This document shows, piece after piece, positions 1 to 9,136 of a stretch of DNA of 64,000 nucleotides. Positions within the stretch are counted from its first letter, which is position 1. Every line of letters begins with the position of its first letter. The translations under genes and the position numbers were made by a program. Under the pieces are notes generated by a model. It was not told the DNA's origin and did not search any database. It worked only from the letters and a program-made list of their open reading frames with translations. Origin of the DNA: Pseudomonadota bacterium (lineage in GTDB: Bacteria > Pseudomonadota > Gammaproteobacteria > Steroidobacterales > Steroidobacteraceae); the NCBI GenBank assembly GCA_018241505.1, contig JAFEDS010000006.1:1-64000 (forward strand). The letters run 5' to 3'.

Positions 1-1539
1 CCAGAACTTCTTGCGCGCCTCGGGGCTCACCGCAATAAAACCCTCTCCGCCACGCGCGTTGGCGAGGCGAACCACCTGAGAGGTGGCCGCGGCGACAGCA
101 TCGGCATCATCACCTACGATGTCACCAAACAAGGCGAGCTTGGGGAAGGCACCCCGCTTCGACTTGGTTACATAGCCGACCGCGCGCAGATAACGGTCGT
201 CCAGATGCTCGAGCCCAGCGAGTTGAACGCCGGTTGTCGCTGTCTCGTCATCGAGGAATCGCTTGATCTCAACAATGGAGGGAATGGCCTGGCGTGCCTG
301 GCCGAAGAACTCGAGACACACCGTCCGGACGTGCCTGGGCATCCGGTGCAGCACCCAGCGCGCGGCTGTAATGAGCCCGTCAGTACCCTCTTTCTGTACT
401 CCCGGAAGCCCACCCAGGAACTTGTCAGTCGCGTCTTTTCCGAGCCCCGCCTTGCGGAATGCCCGGCCTGGGATTGATAGCCGCTCGGTTCGAAGCACTG
501 GGGCTTTGTCAGGCGTTTTGCGGCCGTCCTTCCAGGTCAGCTCGAACTCTGCTACTTCGACGTCGTGTATTTTCCCGAGGTTGTGGGCCAGTCGAGTCAC
601 CTCGAGCCAGTTGCCCTCAGGATCGACCATGCGCCACCACGCAAGGTTATCGACGGCGGTGCCCCACAGGACGGCCTTTTTTCCACCGGCATTCACCGCA
701 ACATTGCCGCCAATACAGGAAGCTTCGGACGAAGTTGGATCCACGGCGAATACGAGCTCAGCCCGCTCAGCGGCGTCGCTGACGCGCTTTGTGACAACGC
801 CCGCGCCTGACAGGATCGTTGGAACCGGACGGCGGACGCCCGGAAGGGCCAACAGCTCCACGTTGGAAAGCTCTTCGAGCTTCTCGGTGTTGATGACGAC
901 AGACCGGGGCGACAGAGGAATCGCGCCACCCGTGTAACCCGTGCCACCCCCACGTGGGATGATTGTCAGATCGAGCTCCGCGCACGCTCGCACGAGGCCC
1001 GGAATCTCCGACTCCTCATCTGGACAAAGCACGACGAAGGGGTACTCAACGCGCCAATCGGTCGCGTCGGTCACATGTGAGACGCGCGCCATCGCGTCGA
1101 AGCGGATGTTGTCGTCACGCGTGTGACGTCCGAAGAGCCGCTTCGCCTTGCGGCGCAGCTTGGCTATCTCGTCGAATCGAGAACGGAATCGGTCGACCGC
1201 GGCGGCGCCAAGGCCGAGAAGCTCTTTGACTTTCGCATCCCGATCCGCGTCGTCGCGGTCCCGCCGTTGGTCAACCTCTTTCAGCCGGTGCCGGAGCGCG
1301 TCTACCAGGAGATCGCGGCGACGAGGGTTATCGAGCAGGTCGTCCTCGAGGTAAGGATTGCGCTCGACGACCCAGAGATCACCCAGGACCTCATAGAGCA
1401 TACGGGCTGAGCGCCCGGTTCGACGCTCGGAGCGCAGCTCGTCGCTGAGCTGCCAGCCCGCGTCTCCGAGCAGGCGGGTAATGATCTCGCGATCGGAAAA
1501 ACTGGTGTAATTGTAGGGAATTTCTCGGAGGCGGGTCAT
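1..1539 (-). CDS. FAD-binding oxidoreductase with N-terminal DUF3683 domain (C-terminus outside window)
   Basis: Reading the minus strand from ATG at 1539 gives 513 codons without a stop to the window edge, so only the N-terminal part is present. Residues 1 to about 130 are charged and helical, as in DUF3683 proteins. The FAD-binding type 4 (PCMH) region follows, with the phosphate loop [10 protein letters not shown]. This family of very large (over 1200 residues) GlcD/lactate-dehydrogenase-like flavoproteins normally continues with an FAD-oxidase C-domain and a cysteine-rich Fe-S part; these would lie to the left. They are thought to oxidise 2-hydroxy acids, but the substrate here is unknown. 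No strong Shine-Dalgarno site precedes the start. Confidence 0.85.
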   Translation of the reverse strand, partial: MTRLREIPYNYTSFSDREIITRLLGDAGWQLSDELRSERRTGRSARMLYEVLGDLWVVERNPYLEDDLLDNPRRRDLLVDALRHRLKEVDQRRDRDDADRDAKVKELLGLGAAAVDRFRSRFDEIAKLRRKAKRLFGRHTRDDNIRFDAMARVSHVTDATDWRVEYPFVVLCPDEESEIPGLVRACAELDLTIIPRGGGTGYTGGAIPLSPRSVVINTEKLEELSNVELLALPGVRRPVPTILSGAGVVTKRVSDAAERAELVFAVDPTSSEASCIGGNVAVNAGGKKAVLWGTAVDNLAWWRMVDPEGNWLEVTRLAHNLGKIHDVEVAEFELTWKDGRKTPDKAPVLRTERLSIPGRAFRKAGLGKDATDKFLGGLPGVQKEGTDGLITAARWVLHRMPRHVRTVCLEFFGQARQAIPSIVEIKRFLDDETATTGVQLAGLEHLDDRYLRAVGYVTKSKRGAFPKLALFGDIVGDDADAVAAATSQVVRLANARGGEGFIAVSPEARKKFW

Positions 1540-1687
1540 CGGTGCCGTGCTGAATGGGGGTCGAATCCGCCATTTTAGCGCGATCGGAGGGCTGGGCCCG
1601 CTATCGATTGGTAATGGGGCCAGCACCGGCGGATAGCAGGCTGCGGCGTGTGACGTTCGGATCAGGCTTTGGTGATATGAGGCCAGG

Positions 1688-2746
1688 TCATCGGCGCGCC
1701 CGGGGAGTTTGATCAATGCGCTGCAGTACTTGCTTGGCCTGGAACACACGCCCCCATTGACGCTCGTTGACGAGGCTCACGATGCCGGTGCCGAGCAGAT
1801 TGTTGAGCCCGGCGTTTGCCGCAGGTACGGAGATTCCCAGACCCGTCGCAGCCTGCTGGACTGACAGCACCGGGTGGCCGATCAAAAAGCGAGGCAGGCG
1901 GCGTGTTGCCGAGTCCGCCCGGTACTTGCCGAGGTCCTGCTCCCAGCGCTCGGCGAGCGCGAGAAGATCTTCCGCAATCGACACCGATTCATCGCATGAT
2001 TCAACTACTGCGCGACCAATGAGCTCTCGCCAGGGTCCCCATTCGCCTCTCAGTTGGATGTCCGCAAGCGCGGCGTAGTACTCCTTTTTCGCTCGTAACA
2101 GTGTTCCAGATAGATAGAGCGGTGGATACCCTTCCGCGGCCAGCATGAGAGGCGGGATGAGCCGCCCCGTTCGGCCGTTGCCGTCGTGATAAGGGTGAAT
2201 AGTTTCGAATTGCGCGTGAGCAATCGCCAGTTGCGCGAGTATGGGGAGAACGGTCTGTTCGTCCTCGCGCGGTGCGTACTGCAGGATGTTTGCCGCCATC
2301 TCATCCATGCAGCCTTGCACCTTGTCAGGGGGTGCCGGAATGAACGTCGCATCTTCAATTCGCGGGGACGAGCCAATCCAGACCTGGTCTGTGCGATACG
2401 CCCCGATGGGAAAGTCGGCTGGCTCATCCTGCATGAGCAAAGCGTGCAATTCGTGAATGAGTGGCAGGTTGAGCGCGGCACGGCCGCCTGTGCGAACTCG
2501 CTCGAGACCATGTTGGAGCGCCTGGACGTAACGTTCGGTGATCTTTACGTCCGCAGGCATACCACCGGTGCCATGCGTGGCCTCGTAAGTCAGCAATTGG
2601 CGCAGGTCCGACTTTGTACCCTCAATCTGGGAGCTCATGACCGCCTCGCGACGTGCGAGCGTCCGGGTCACCATATCGGCGTTGGGAATGTGTTTGAGAG
2701 CGCCCTGCAGCCGGCCTAAGGCCGCGTGCGCATCAGCCACGCCCAT
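1688..2746 (-). CDS. Fic family protein (AMP transferase type)
   Basis: About 352 residues. The catalytic Fic motif is complete: [12 protein letters not shown], with the catalytic His, the Mg/phosphate loop and both arginines. Near the N-terminus SSQIEGT matches the inhibitory-helix motif (S/T)xxxE(G/N), which places it among class II Fic proteins that carry their own inhibitor. The last 60-70 residues look like a winged-helix domain. The usual activity is AMPylation of a target protein hydroxyl, restrained by the inhibitory Glu. ATG at 2746 is chosen over the in-frame TTG just before it. No separate antitoxin gene is adjacent, consistent with in-cis inhibition. Confidence 0.9.
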   Translation of the reverse strand: MGVADAHAALGRLQGALKHIPNADMVTRTLARREAVMSSQIEGTKSDLRQLLTYEATHGTGGMPADVKITERYVQALQHGLERVRTGGRAALNLPLIHELHALLMQDEPADFPIGAYRTDQVWIGSSPRIEDATFIPAPPDKVQGCMDEMAANILQYAPREDEQTVLPILAQLAIAHAQFETIHPYHDGNGRTGRLIPPLMLAAEGYPPLYLSGTLLRAKKEYYAALADIQLRGEWGPWRELIGRAVVESCDESVSIAEDLLALAERWEQDLGKYRADSATRRLPRFLIGHPVLSVQQAATGLGISVPAANAGLNNLLGTGIVSLVNERQWGRVFQAKQVLQRIDQTPRARR

Positions 2747-2887
2747 CAAACTTCGACTGCTCGAGGGAAGTACACGCGGGGTGGGAGGCGCAACGAGCGC
2801 GCGCGCATTTGGATATCCGGCTGCTGGAACCAGACCTTCTAAAGCTTGTGGAGTAAGATTAAGAACGGTTCAAGAGGGGGGATCTGC

Positions 2888-4369
2888 ATGAAGGCGTGCT
2901 GTCGGAAAATGGGCCTCTTTTTGGTTTCGGTCGTTGCGATGGGCGCGGCGGCCGCGCAGGAAAAGGATGTCTCTACGATCGTCGGGCGGGCGCTCGTTAT
3001 GTCGCCGCTCGCGGCGGATCTGCGCCGATTGACTGATGAGGTGGGTGGCCGTGTGTCCGGTACTCCCGCTATGGCACGCGCGATCGACTGGGCAACGGCC
3101 GCCTTTCGCAGCGTTGGGGTCGAGACTCACACTGAACACTACCGGATGCCTCTCACCTGGTCGGAAGGCACCACCCACCTCGAGATTCTCGGTGGTTCGG
3201 CGTTTCCGGTGTCGCTCGTTTCGGAGGGCTGGTCGTCACCGACACCGGCTGGGGGCATCGAGGCCGAGCTGGTGCATATCGGCGATGGAACCGAGGCTGA
3301 CTTTTCGCGGGCCGCCGGGCGGACTCGCGGTGCGATCCTGCTGGTTGACGCCCAGGTGATCCAAACCTGGGAGGATCTCGACAACGAGTATAACCGTGCG
3401 CTGCCCATCAAACAGAGAGCCGTGGAAGCAGGTGCTCGCGCTGTGCTGTGGACCTCCGCTCGCGATCATCGGCTGCTATACCGACATACGGATACGGTTG
3501 ACGGCGAGTTGTCGCCATTGCCTATGGCAACTGTTGCGCGGGAAGATGCAATGCGGCTTGCGCGGCTCGTCGACGCCAAGTCGGCTCCTGTGCGCGTGCG
3601 CCTGTCGATGCCCAATGTTGTCGGCGGTCCGGCCGAAGAGCGCAATGTGATTGGCGAAATTCGCGGGAAAGAGAATTCAAGCGACTTCGTGGTATTGGGC
3701 GCCCACCTGGACTCCTGGGACCTGGGTACCGGTGCGCTGGACAACGGATGCAATGCGGCGCTGGTGATCGCGGTGGCGCGCGCCATCCAGTCCTCTGGTG
3801 TTCGTCCGCGACATACCATCCGCTTCGTGCTCTTCAGCGGCGAAGAAGTTGGGTTCCAAGGCTCGCGCGCCTATGTACAGCAGCATCGATCCGAGCTCGA
3901 CCATCTTCGAGCCATGGTCGTTGTCGACGACGGCGGCGGGCGAATCACGGGATTTTCGCTCTCGGGCCGCCGGGATGCGCGGGAGTCGCTCCAGGATCTG
4001 CTCGAGCCGCTGTCCAACCTGGATGTTGGCCAGTTGAGCCTGGCAGGAGGTCTGGGCACAGACAATGTCGATTTCATGTTGGAAGGAGTCCCGACACTGG
4101 TTGCCGACCAGGAGCCGGCTACCTACATGCAGAACTATCACGCAGCCTCGGACACTTACGACAAAGTTGATTTGCATCAGATCGCGCAAAACACCGCGGC
4201 CATCGCAGCGGTTGTTTATGAGATTGCAGATCGCGCCCAACCGCTCGGCGGGCGTTTGTCACGTGCGCAAATTACGACGCTGCTCGAGAGTACCGGCCTC
4301 GACAAGGAAATGAAGGCCCAGGGGTTGTGGTCGGCGTGGGAGTCGGGCAAGCGCGGGCGTGAGAAGTGA
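2888..4369 (+). CDS. Secreted M28 family metallopeptidase (aminopeptidase-like)
   Basis: 493 residues with an N-terminal hydrophobic signal peptide ending near AAAAQ. A PA-like insert precedes the M28 zinc-peptidase core. Likely di-zinc ligands and catalytic residues are visible in order: LGAHLDSWD, GALDNGCN, FSGEEVGFQGS, LGTDNVDF and YHAASDTYDK. The family cleaves N-terminal amino acids or dipeptides from peptides in the periplasm or outside the cell. The start at 2888 is supported by a strong purine-rich site (AGAGGGGGG) a few bases upstream; an open frame extends to 2846 but lacks such a site. The stop overlaps the GTG start of the next gene (GTGA), so the two are translationally coupled. 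Confidence 0.9.
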   Translation: MKACCRKMGLFLVSVVAMGAAAAQEKDVSTIVGRALVMSPLAADLRRLTDEVGGRVSGTPAMARAIDWATAAFRSVGVETHTEHYRMPLTWSEGTTHLEILGGSAFPVSLVSEGWSSPTPAGGIEAELVHIGDGTEADFSRAAGRTRGAILLVDAQVIQTWEDLDNEYNRALPIKQRAVEAGARAVLWTSARDHRLLYRHTDTVDGELSPLPMATVAREDAMRLARLVDAKSAPVRVRLSMPNVVGGPAEERNVIGEIRGKENSSDFVVLGAHLDSWDLGTGALDNGCNAALVIAVARAIQSSGVRPRHTIRFVLFSGEEVGFQGSRAYVQQHRSELDHLRAMVVVDDGGGRITGFSLSGRRDARESLQDLLEPLSNLDVGQLSLAGGLGTDNVDFMLEGVPTLVADQEPATYMQNYHAASDTYDKVDLHQIAQNTAAIAAVVYEIADRAQPLGGRLSRAQITTLLESTGLDKEMKAQGLWSAWESGKRGREK

Positions 4370-5256
4370 ACCGCCGCACACTAGCGGCAGTCTCCCTTGC
4401 GATCGGCGCGCTGCTGTCTGTTCCGGCCCCCGCAGCGGAGTCTGCCGCCGGAACCTCCTATCCATTGACGCTGACCCGCGGGTCCCGGCTCATGGTCGAC
4501 ACCCGCATCAACGGGCACTCCGTAAAGGCGCTGCTCGATTCCGCCGCCGAAAGCACTTTGATTGATCGGAAGGTGGCCGAATCTCTCCAGGTTTCGGGCG
4601 GCACGGCGGTAACGGGCCAGGGATCCGGCGCGCAAAGCTTCGAGGCCGCGGCAGTGAAGGGGGTCACTCTGCAGGCATTCGGCCTCACCTTGAAAGATCA
4701 AACGGTGGCGGTGGTCGATCTCAGTGATGTGGGGCGCAGGCTGCTGGGCCATTCGCTCGATGTTGTGTTGGGCCGCGAGGTCTTTGATGCGGCTCGCCTG
4801 CAAATTGACATCGAGGGGAAGCGGATCACTGTCATCGCAAGAGACCCGAAGACGGTACCGCGGGGAGTGGAGCTGGCACTGGTCACTGAAAACGGAATCG
4901 AAACCCTCCCCGTCCGGATTGAGGATCATGATGGCGTGCGGGCCGCATTCGACCTGGGCAACGGCTCGGAAACTCTCATCGGCGCGAAGCTCGCCGACCA
5001 ACTCCATCTGCTGAGCGATGGCCGGCCCAACAAGGTCAGCGCGGGCGGTGGACTCGGGGGCGAGTTGCAGCGGCAGGTCGTGATCTTGCGTTCACTCGAC
5101 ATCGCCGGTCAGCGGATCACGGACCTGCCGGCCGCGATTGATACGCGACCCAGCGCGACGGATGTCAATATCGGGATTGCGGTGCTGCGGCGATTTTTGA
5201 TTACTACTGATTTTGCCAGGCATGCTGTTTGGCTGGAGCCGCGGGCGTCGAAATGA
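4366..5256 (+). CDS. Retropepsin-like (aspartyl protease fold) secreted protein
   Basis: 296 residues from a GTG that overlaps the upstream stop, with a signal peptide ending near APAAESAA. Two aspartyl-protease-like half domains are visible: first INGHSVKALLDSAAEST, where the usual D-(T/S)-G is DSA, then RAAFDLGNGSETLIGAKLA, where it is DLG. The domains resemble bacterial retropepsin-like proteins with one hydrophobic-Asp strand per half. The replacement of the glycine in the first half makes proteolytic activity uncertain, and a peptide-binding role is possible. Coupling to the M28 peptidase suggests a shared job in periplasmic peptide handling. Confidence 0.75.
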   Translation: MNRRTLAAVSLAIGALLSVPAPAAESAAGTSYPLTLTRGSRLMVDTRINGHSVKALLDSAAESTLIDRKVAESLQVSGGTAVTGQGSGAQSFEAAAVKGVTLQAFGLTLKDQTVAVVDLSDVGRRLLGHSLDVVLGREVFDAARLQIDIEGKRITVIARDPKTVPRGVELALVTENGIETLPVRIEDHDGVRAAFDLGNGSETLIGAKLADQLHLLSDGRPNKVSAGGGLGGELQRQVVILRSLDIAGQRITDLPAAIDTRPSATDVNIGIAVLRRFLITTDFARHAVWLEPRASK

Positions 5257-5345
5257 AGAATCGAACGTACCGCGGAGGTTGCCACGTTGACGACGAAGAC
5301 GATTTGGTTAGGGTGCGACGTATACGACCTGCTGCAAAAGCGGAT

Positions 5346-5981
5346 TCACGACAACCGATCTTTTTGAAAGTGCTCCACGGCGAACGACTTGCCGCCTGAG
5401 GCCGCCACAGATTTTGAGGTTATATGGACGAAACCCGCGTCAGCAGTTTGCTGGCGCAATTGCGCTGGAGGCACCAACCGCATGATGGAGCTGAGATCCT
5501 GCAGGCTCACATAGGGTGACGGCGTCACCTCCGCGATATGGGCGCTCGGTAGCTGTAGCAAAGCCACGAAGATTCCACCGGATTGACAGTGCTGCCGCAC
5601 AAACTGCAGGGATCGCTGAAGATCGACATATTCGAGAAGCAGAGCAGCAAATACCAAGCCAACAGGCTCAAAGACCTGCGCGTCGTTCTGCACATCCGCG
5701 ACGATGACTTCCAATCCATCGATATGGTTCCGGTATCGGGCATGGGTCGCGGCCACGTAGTCCGGGTTGATATCAACGGCGACGAGTCGGCGCACTGTGG
5801 AGCCCGCTACGCGATTCAGCCCGTTACCACCTGCACATCCGAGCATGGCAGCGCTCGAAGGCCTATAACACTCGATGACTCGTGCGAATTCGTCCGCAAT
5901 GAGCGACGCCTGCCCTACAGTGGGCAGATCCATGTGTCCTTCGTAGTCAGACAGCGGAATACCGCACCAGGGATTCTTCAT
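5346..5981 (-). CDS. Class I SAM-dependent methyltransferase
   Basis: 211 residues. The SAM-binding motif I is AAMLGCAGGNGLNR, followed by the acidic end of strand 2 (LVAVDINPDY) and VIVADVQND. The C-terminal half is variable, so the substrate cannot be named. The ATG at 5981 overlaps the stop of the esterase gene (ATGA), which fixes the start and indicates coupled translation. An upstream in-frame extension inside the esterase gene is discarded. Confidence 0.8.
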   Translation of the reverse strand: MKNPWCGIPLSDYEGHMDLPTVGQASLIADEFARVIECYRPSSAAMLGCAGGNGLNRVAGSTVRRLVAVDINPDYVAATHARYRNHIDGLEVIVADVQNDAQVFEPVGLVFAALLLEYVDLQRSLQFVRQHCQSGGIFVALLQLPSAHIAEVTPSPYVSLQDLSSIMRLVPPAQLRQQTADAGFVHITSKSVAASGGKSFAVEHFQKDRLS

Positions 5982-6859
5982 TTGAGCACGCCGACGGTGT
6001 GCAGCCACCGCTCCACCAACACAGGCCACTGGCCGATGGGAAGATCGGTTGGACGAAGCGCGAAGGCATGGCCTCCCAGTGCGTACAGATGCAGCTCAGT
6101 AGGAACGCCCGCATCTTTCAGTGCTATGTAATACGCGATCGAATGATTCACGCTGTCGACGTCATCGTTTTCGGCCTGCACCAAAAAGGTTGGCGGCGTC
6201 TGGTGAGTGACGGGCACGTTCGGATTCAGTCCCAATGTCTTGCCGCCGACCCAGAGATGCCCCGGGTAGAGCGCAACAGCAAAATCCGGGCGACAGCTTA
6301 CCTCATCGGCGGCATCAACCGCTTTGTAGAGACGGTTCGCGTATCGGGTGCTGGCTTCCGCGACGAGATAGCCACCCGCCGAAAAACCCATCACCCCGAT
6401 CTTCTGCGGGTCGATATGCCATTCGCCGGCGCGATGACGTACCAGGCCGAGGGTTCTTCGCGCGTCCTCGAGGGCCTGTGTCGGAGTGGTGCGATTGTCT
6501 GGCCGGCACTTGCAATGCCAGTCATAGGGAAGACTCGGTACACGGTACCGCAACAACACGCAGGTGATTCCCCTTGATGTCAGCCAGTCGCAGATTTCGG
6601 TGCCCTGCAGATTGATGGCCAGGCCTTCAAAACCGCCACCAGGAAATACGACTATCGCGACTCCAGTATTGTCTCGCGAAGGCGGGTAAACGGTCATGGT
6701 TGGACGTGTGATGTTCGTCCAGTCAGTCTGTGGCCCTGGGGCGGTTTGAGCGTCAGGCGGGGTGCCCGGCCAGATCGGGATTTGGGCTTGGGTTTGCGCG
6801 GCTTGCGCCTGGACGCATGTCAACGCGAACAGCCCGATCATGAGAGTGGATTTGCGCAT
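5978..6859 (-). CDS. Secreted alpha/beta hydrolase, acetyl(xylan)-esterase type
   Basis: 293 residues with a signal peptide (MRKSTLMIGLFALTCVQAQA). The fold is a BD-FAE/esterase-lipase type: oxyanion loop VVFPGGGFEG, nucleophile elbow GFSAGG with Ser160, acid around Asp232/Asp233 and His264 in LGGHAF. Members of this group remove acetyl or other acyl groups from plant cell-wall polysaccharides. The nearby GH10 xylanase supports a role in xylan deacetylation; this is inference. The start at 6859 begins the signal peptide, and in-frame sequence upstream to 6901 has no such feature. Confidence 0.8.
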   Translation of the reverse strand: MRKSTLMIGLFALTCVQAQAAQTQAQIPIWPGTPPDAQTAPGPQTDWTNITRPTMTVYPPSRDNTGVAIVVFPGGGFEGLAINLQGTEICDWLTSRGITCVLLRYRVPSLPYDWHCKCRPDNRTTPTQALEDARRTLGLVRHRAGEWHIDPQKIGVMGFSAGGYLVAEASTRYANRLYKAVDAADEVSCRPDFAVALYPGHLWVGGKTLGLNPNVPVTHQTPPTFLVQAENDDVDSVNHSIAYYIALKDAGVPTELHLYALGGHAFALRPTDLPIGQWPVLVERWLHTVGVLK

Positions 6860-6949
6860 GCACGGGATCGTGCGCCTGCTTTCTGGCCGAATGATGGTCA
6901 AATGTGGCGAATTGTGGCGCTCGACTGTGCAGAAGAATCCGGACGGCGG

Positions 6950-7489
6950 TCACTGTTTGCGCTTGCCGGCGCCGCATGCTTTCTCCAGCTCGAGCAAACG
7001 CGTACCAAACACTCGGCGCGCCGACGCGCCATTCAGCGCGTTCCACAACTTCTTGTTGGTCGCTGTACCATTGAACTGCGCTATTTCCTTATTTTCCTCG
7101 GGGGAGATGCTTGGTGCGTCCTCCGGCGGAACCTCACCGGCGGACAGGTAGAGATCCAACGTCCCGAGCTTCGCGTACTTCTTTCCGGCCGAGGACTCAA
7201 AGAACGCGTCGGCGGCCTGCAATTCCGCCGGCGTCAGGCTCGCGACAAGCACCGACTCGACCAGGTCCGTCAAACTCGCGGCATCCAGGGACAGTAGACA
7301 CTCGAGAACTGACGGCGGAGTTTTCCCTTGCTCCGCCCCCGACTTTGCACCGAGTTGGGTACCCAACAGCAAAGAGCTGGCGTACAGCGCCGCGGTGACA
7401 TGCTGGGTGCGTGGATGGTCAGCGGCGTGGACTTGCCCGGCAAGTGCCAGCGTCACGGCCGCCAAAAAGAACACCACTTTCTTCAGCAT
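6950..7489 (-). CDS. Secreted DUF2059-like protein of unknown function
   Basis: 179 residues with a clear signal peptide (MLKKVVFFLAAVTLALAGQVHA). The stretch LTPAELQAADAFFESSAGKKY is very like the conserved core of DUF2059 proteins (LTPEEL...FYxSPxGKK), helical periplasmic proteins without a defined activity. It is divergent from the GH10 xylanase gene and upstream of, and co-directional with, the esterase, so it may belong to the same regulon. No enzyme motif is visible. Confidence 0.7.
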   Translation of the reverse strand: MLKKVVFFLAAVTLALAGQVHAADHPRTQHVTAALYASSLLLGTQLGAKSGAEQGKTPPSVLECLLSLDAASLTDLVESVLVASLTPAELQAADAFFESSAGKKYAKLGTLDLYLSAGEVPPEDAPSISPEENKEIAQFNGTATNKKLWNALNGASARRVFGTRLLELEKACGAGKRKQ

Positions 7490-7641
7490 CGAGAGTCCTG
7501 CTTTTGCATGCCGCCGCCGAGGTCGATCGTTGTCTCGTTCGCTACGACCACCGGGAACATATATTCGTTCCCAGCGGCGAAGTCAAAGCCTGCGGCGCCG
7601 ATGTTGGATCGACGCATACCAACAGAGCCGCGCTGCGTATG

Positions 7642-7671
7642 TTGACTTTCCGTCGCTGCTGTATCTAGACT
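7642..7671 (+). promoter_or_regulatory. Possible sigma-70 promoter for the xylanase gene
   Basis: TTGACT at 7642-7647 is followed after 18 bp by TAGACT at 7666-7671. The match is moderate. Transcription would begin about 7678, just upstream of the operator at 7684. Confidence 0.35.
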
Positions 7672-7683
7672 TCCCTGCGCTCA

Positions 7684-7697
7684 TGGTAGCGCTCACA
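7684..7697 (+). promoter_or_regulatory. LacI-family operator resembling the Xanthomonas xyl-box
   Basis: TGGTAGCGCTCACA lies 38 bp before the xylanase start. From memory, the xyl-box of xanthomonads is TGGTAGCGCTAACA, so 13 of 14 bases match; the AGCGCT core is the palindromic centre typical of LacI-type operators. Its position between the predicted promoter and the xylanase start fits repression by a xylan-responsive LacI regulator encoded elsewhere. A second inverted repeat, GGGAAC at 7553-7558 with GTTCCC at 7567-7572, lies further upstream. Confidence 0.55.
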
Positions 7698-7734
7698 TTG
7701 CAACCTTAGTGCCCAGTACCCAGGGAGGTTTGTC

Positions 7735-8889
7735 ATGAATTTCCGCTTGATAGCCGCGGGAGCGGCAGCCGCTTTTGCACTAACAGGGCCCGTGATCGCA
7801 GCGGAGGGGTCGACCGGCGCGTCGACGTTGCGTGCGCTGGGAGCGCACATCCAACTGCACATCGGCACGGCGGCCATTCCGTCCGATCTCAGCGACCCAA
7901 CCCTGTCCCAGATCACCGCCGAGCAGTTCTCCGTCCTCACCCCCGGCAATGAGATGAAGTGGCAGGTCGTCGAGCCGGAGCAGGGCAACTTCAACTGGAC
8001 GGGCGCCGACAACCTCGTCAACTTCGCCGAGGCGAACCATCAGCGCGTGCGAGGACACACGTTGGTCTGGCACAACCAGCTACCAAACTGGCTCACACAG
8101 GGAGTCGCCAATGGCACCATCAGCAACGATCAACTGCGTGATCTGCTGCACCAACACATTACCACCGAGGTGCGCCGCTACCGCGGCAGAATCTGGCAAT
8201 GGGACGTAGTCAATGAGATGCTCGCCGACTCGAACCCGTCTCAGGTCAAGCCGACCGACTTCTGGATCTCGCACCTCGGCACGGGCATTCTCGCCGACGT
8301 CTTCCGCTGGGCGCACGCCGCCGACCCCGACGCACTCCTGTGCTACAACGACTACAACATTGCCGGTGAGGATGGCAGCAACGCCAAGTTCAACGCTGCC
8401 CTCACGCTGGTCAAGAGCTTGTTATCGCAGAGGGTACCCATCGATTGCGTGGGAGACCAGGGCCACCTCGACTTGCAGTTCGGGTTCAACCCGATCCTCA
8501 TGAGCCAGGATCTGCAGGCATTTGCCAACCTCGGCCTCAAAGTCGCGATCACTGAGGCGGATGTCCGCACGTTCGTAGAAACCACGGACAGCAGCCAGAC
8601 TCCGATTGTCTCGCGCACGGACCTGACTCCCAACCACACCGCGGATCCCGCAGCGGCGGATTGGTACAACGGGATGCTGCAATCGTGCCTGGCTGTGAAG
8701 GCGTGTATCTCGTTTACCGTGTGGGGCTTTGCGGATGCGGAGTCGTGGGTGCCAGGTACCTTCGCGGGTGAAGGTGACGCTGACATCTACGATGTGAACC
8801 TCAACACCAAGCCGCAATACACCGCCCTGCAGCAGACGCTGTCACTGGCCACAGGTGCCCCAAAGCGCGGGGATCACGACCGCGACTGA
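7735..8889 (+). CDS. Endo-1,4-beta-xylanase, glycoside hydrolase family 10
   Basis: 384 residues with a signal peptide ending near VIAAEG. GH10 landmarks are in order: LTPGNEMKWQ, RGHTLVWHNQLPNWL, WDVVNEML with acid/base Glu161, CYNDYN, and the nucleophile Glu274 in AITEADVR (usually ITELD). It hydrolyses internal beta-1,4 bonds of xylan in the periplasm or outside the cell. The length suits a single catalytic domain, with no carbohydrate-binding module visible. A good ribosome site (CAGGGAGG) precedes ATG 7735. The esterase on the other strand is a likely partner. Confidence 0.93.
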   Translation: MNFRLIAAGAAAAFALTGPVIAAEGSTGASTLRALGAHIQLHIGTAAIPSDLSDPTLSQITAEQFSVLTPGNEMKWQVVEPEQGNFNWTGADNLVNFAEANHQRVRGHTLVWHNQLPNWLTQGVANGTISNDQLRDLLHQHITTEVRRYRGRIWQWDVVNEMLADSNPSQVKPTDFWISHLGTGILADVFRWAHAADPDALLCYNDYNIAGEDGSNAKFNAALTLVKSLLSQRVPIDCVGDQGHLDLQFGFNPILMSQDLQAFANLGLKVAITEADVRTFVETTDSSQTPIVSRTDLTPNHTADPAAADWYNGMLQSCLAVKACISFTVWGFADAESWVPGTFAGEGDADIYDVNLNTKPQYTALQQTLSLATGAPKRGDHDRD

Positions 8890-9136
8890 GCGCTAGCCCA
8901 AGCTGGCCGCTGCTGCCCTTGCTGTCAGCCGGCGAGCTGGCCGCGCGGTGCGGCGGTTCGACGGCCGGTAATACCAGCCGCTGCTGACCACGACGACGAT
9001 TCGGCCCGTCGCCGCCAACACCCGGCGGCGGGCCGGTTTGCGCAAGATAGGCCGGGACCGGTGGGTGCCCTAGAAGAATGTCGACAAGTGATGGCTCGCT
9101 TCCGCCATGTGGCCTGGCCGCGACGCGCGTTGGTGG

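Noticed and set aside
263-937. 224-codon plus-strand frame at the left edge
   Set aside because: The minus strand carries an uninterrupted FAD oxidase through the whole region.
7553-7572. Inverted repeat GGGAAC-N8-GTTCCC
   Set aside because: Symmetric but no regulator or promoter can be tied to it; noted under the xyl-box entry only.
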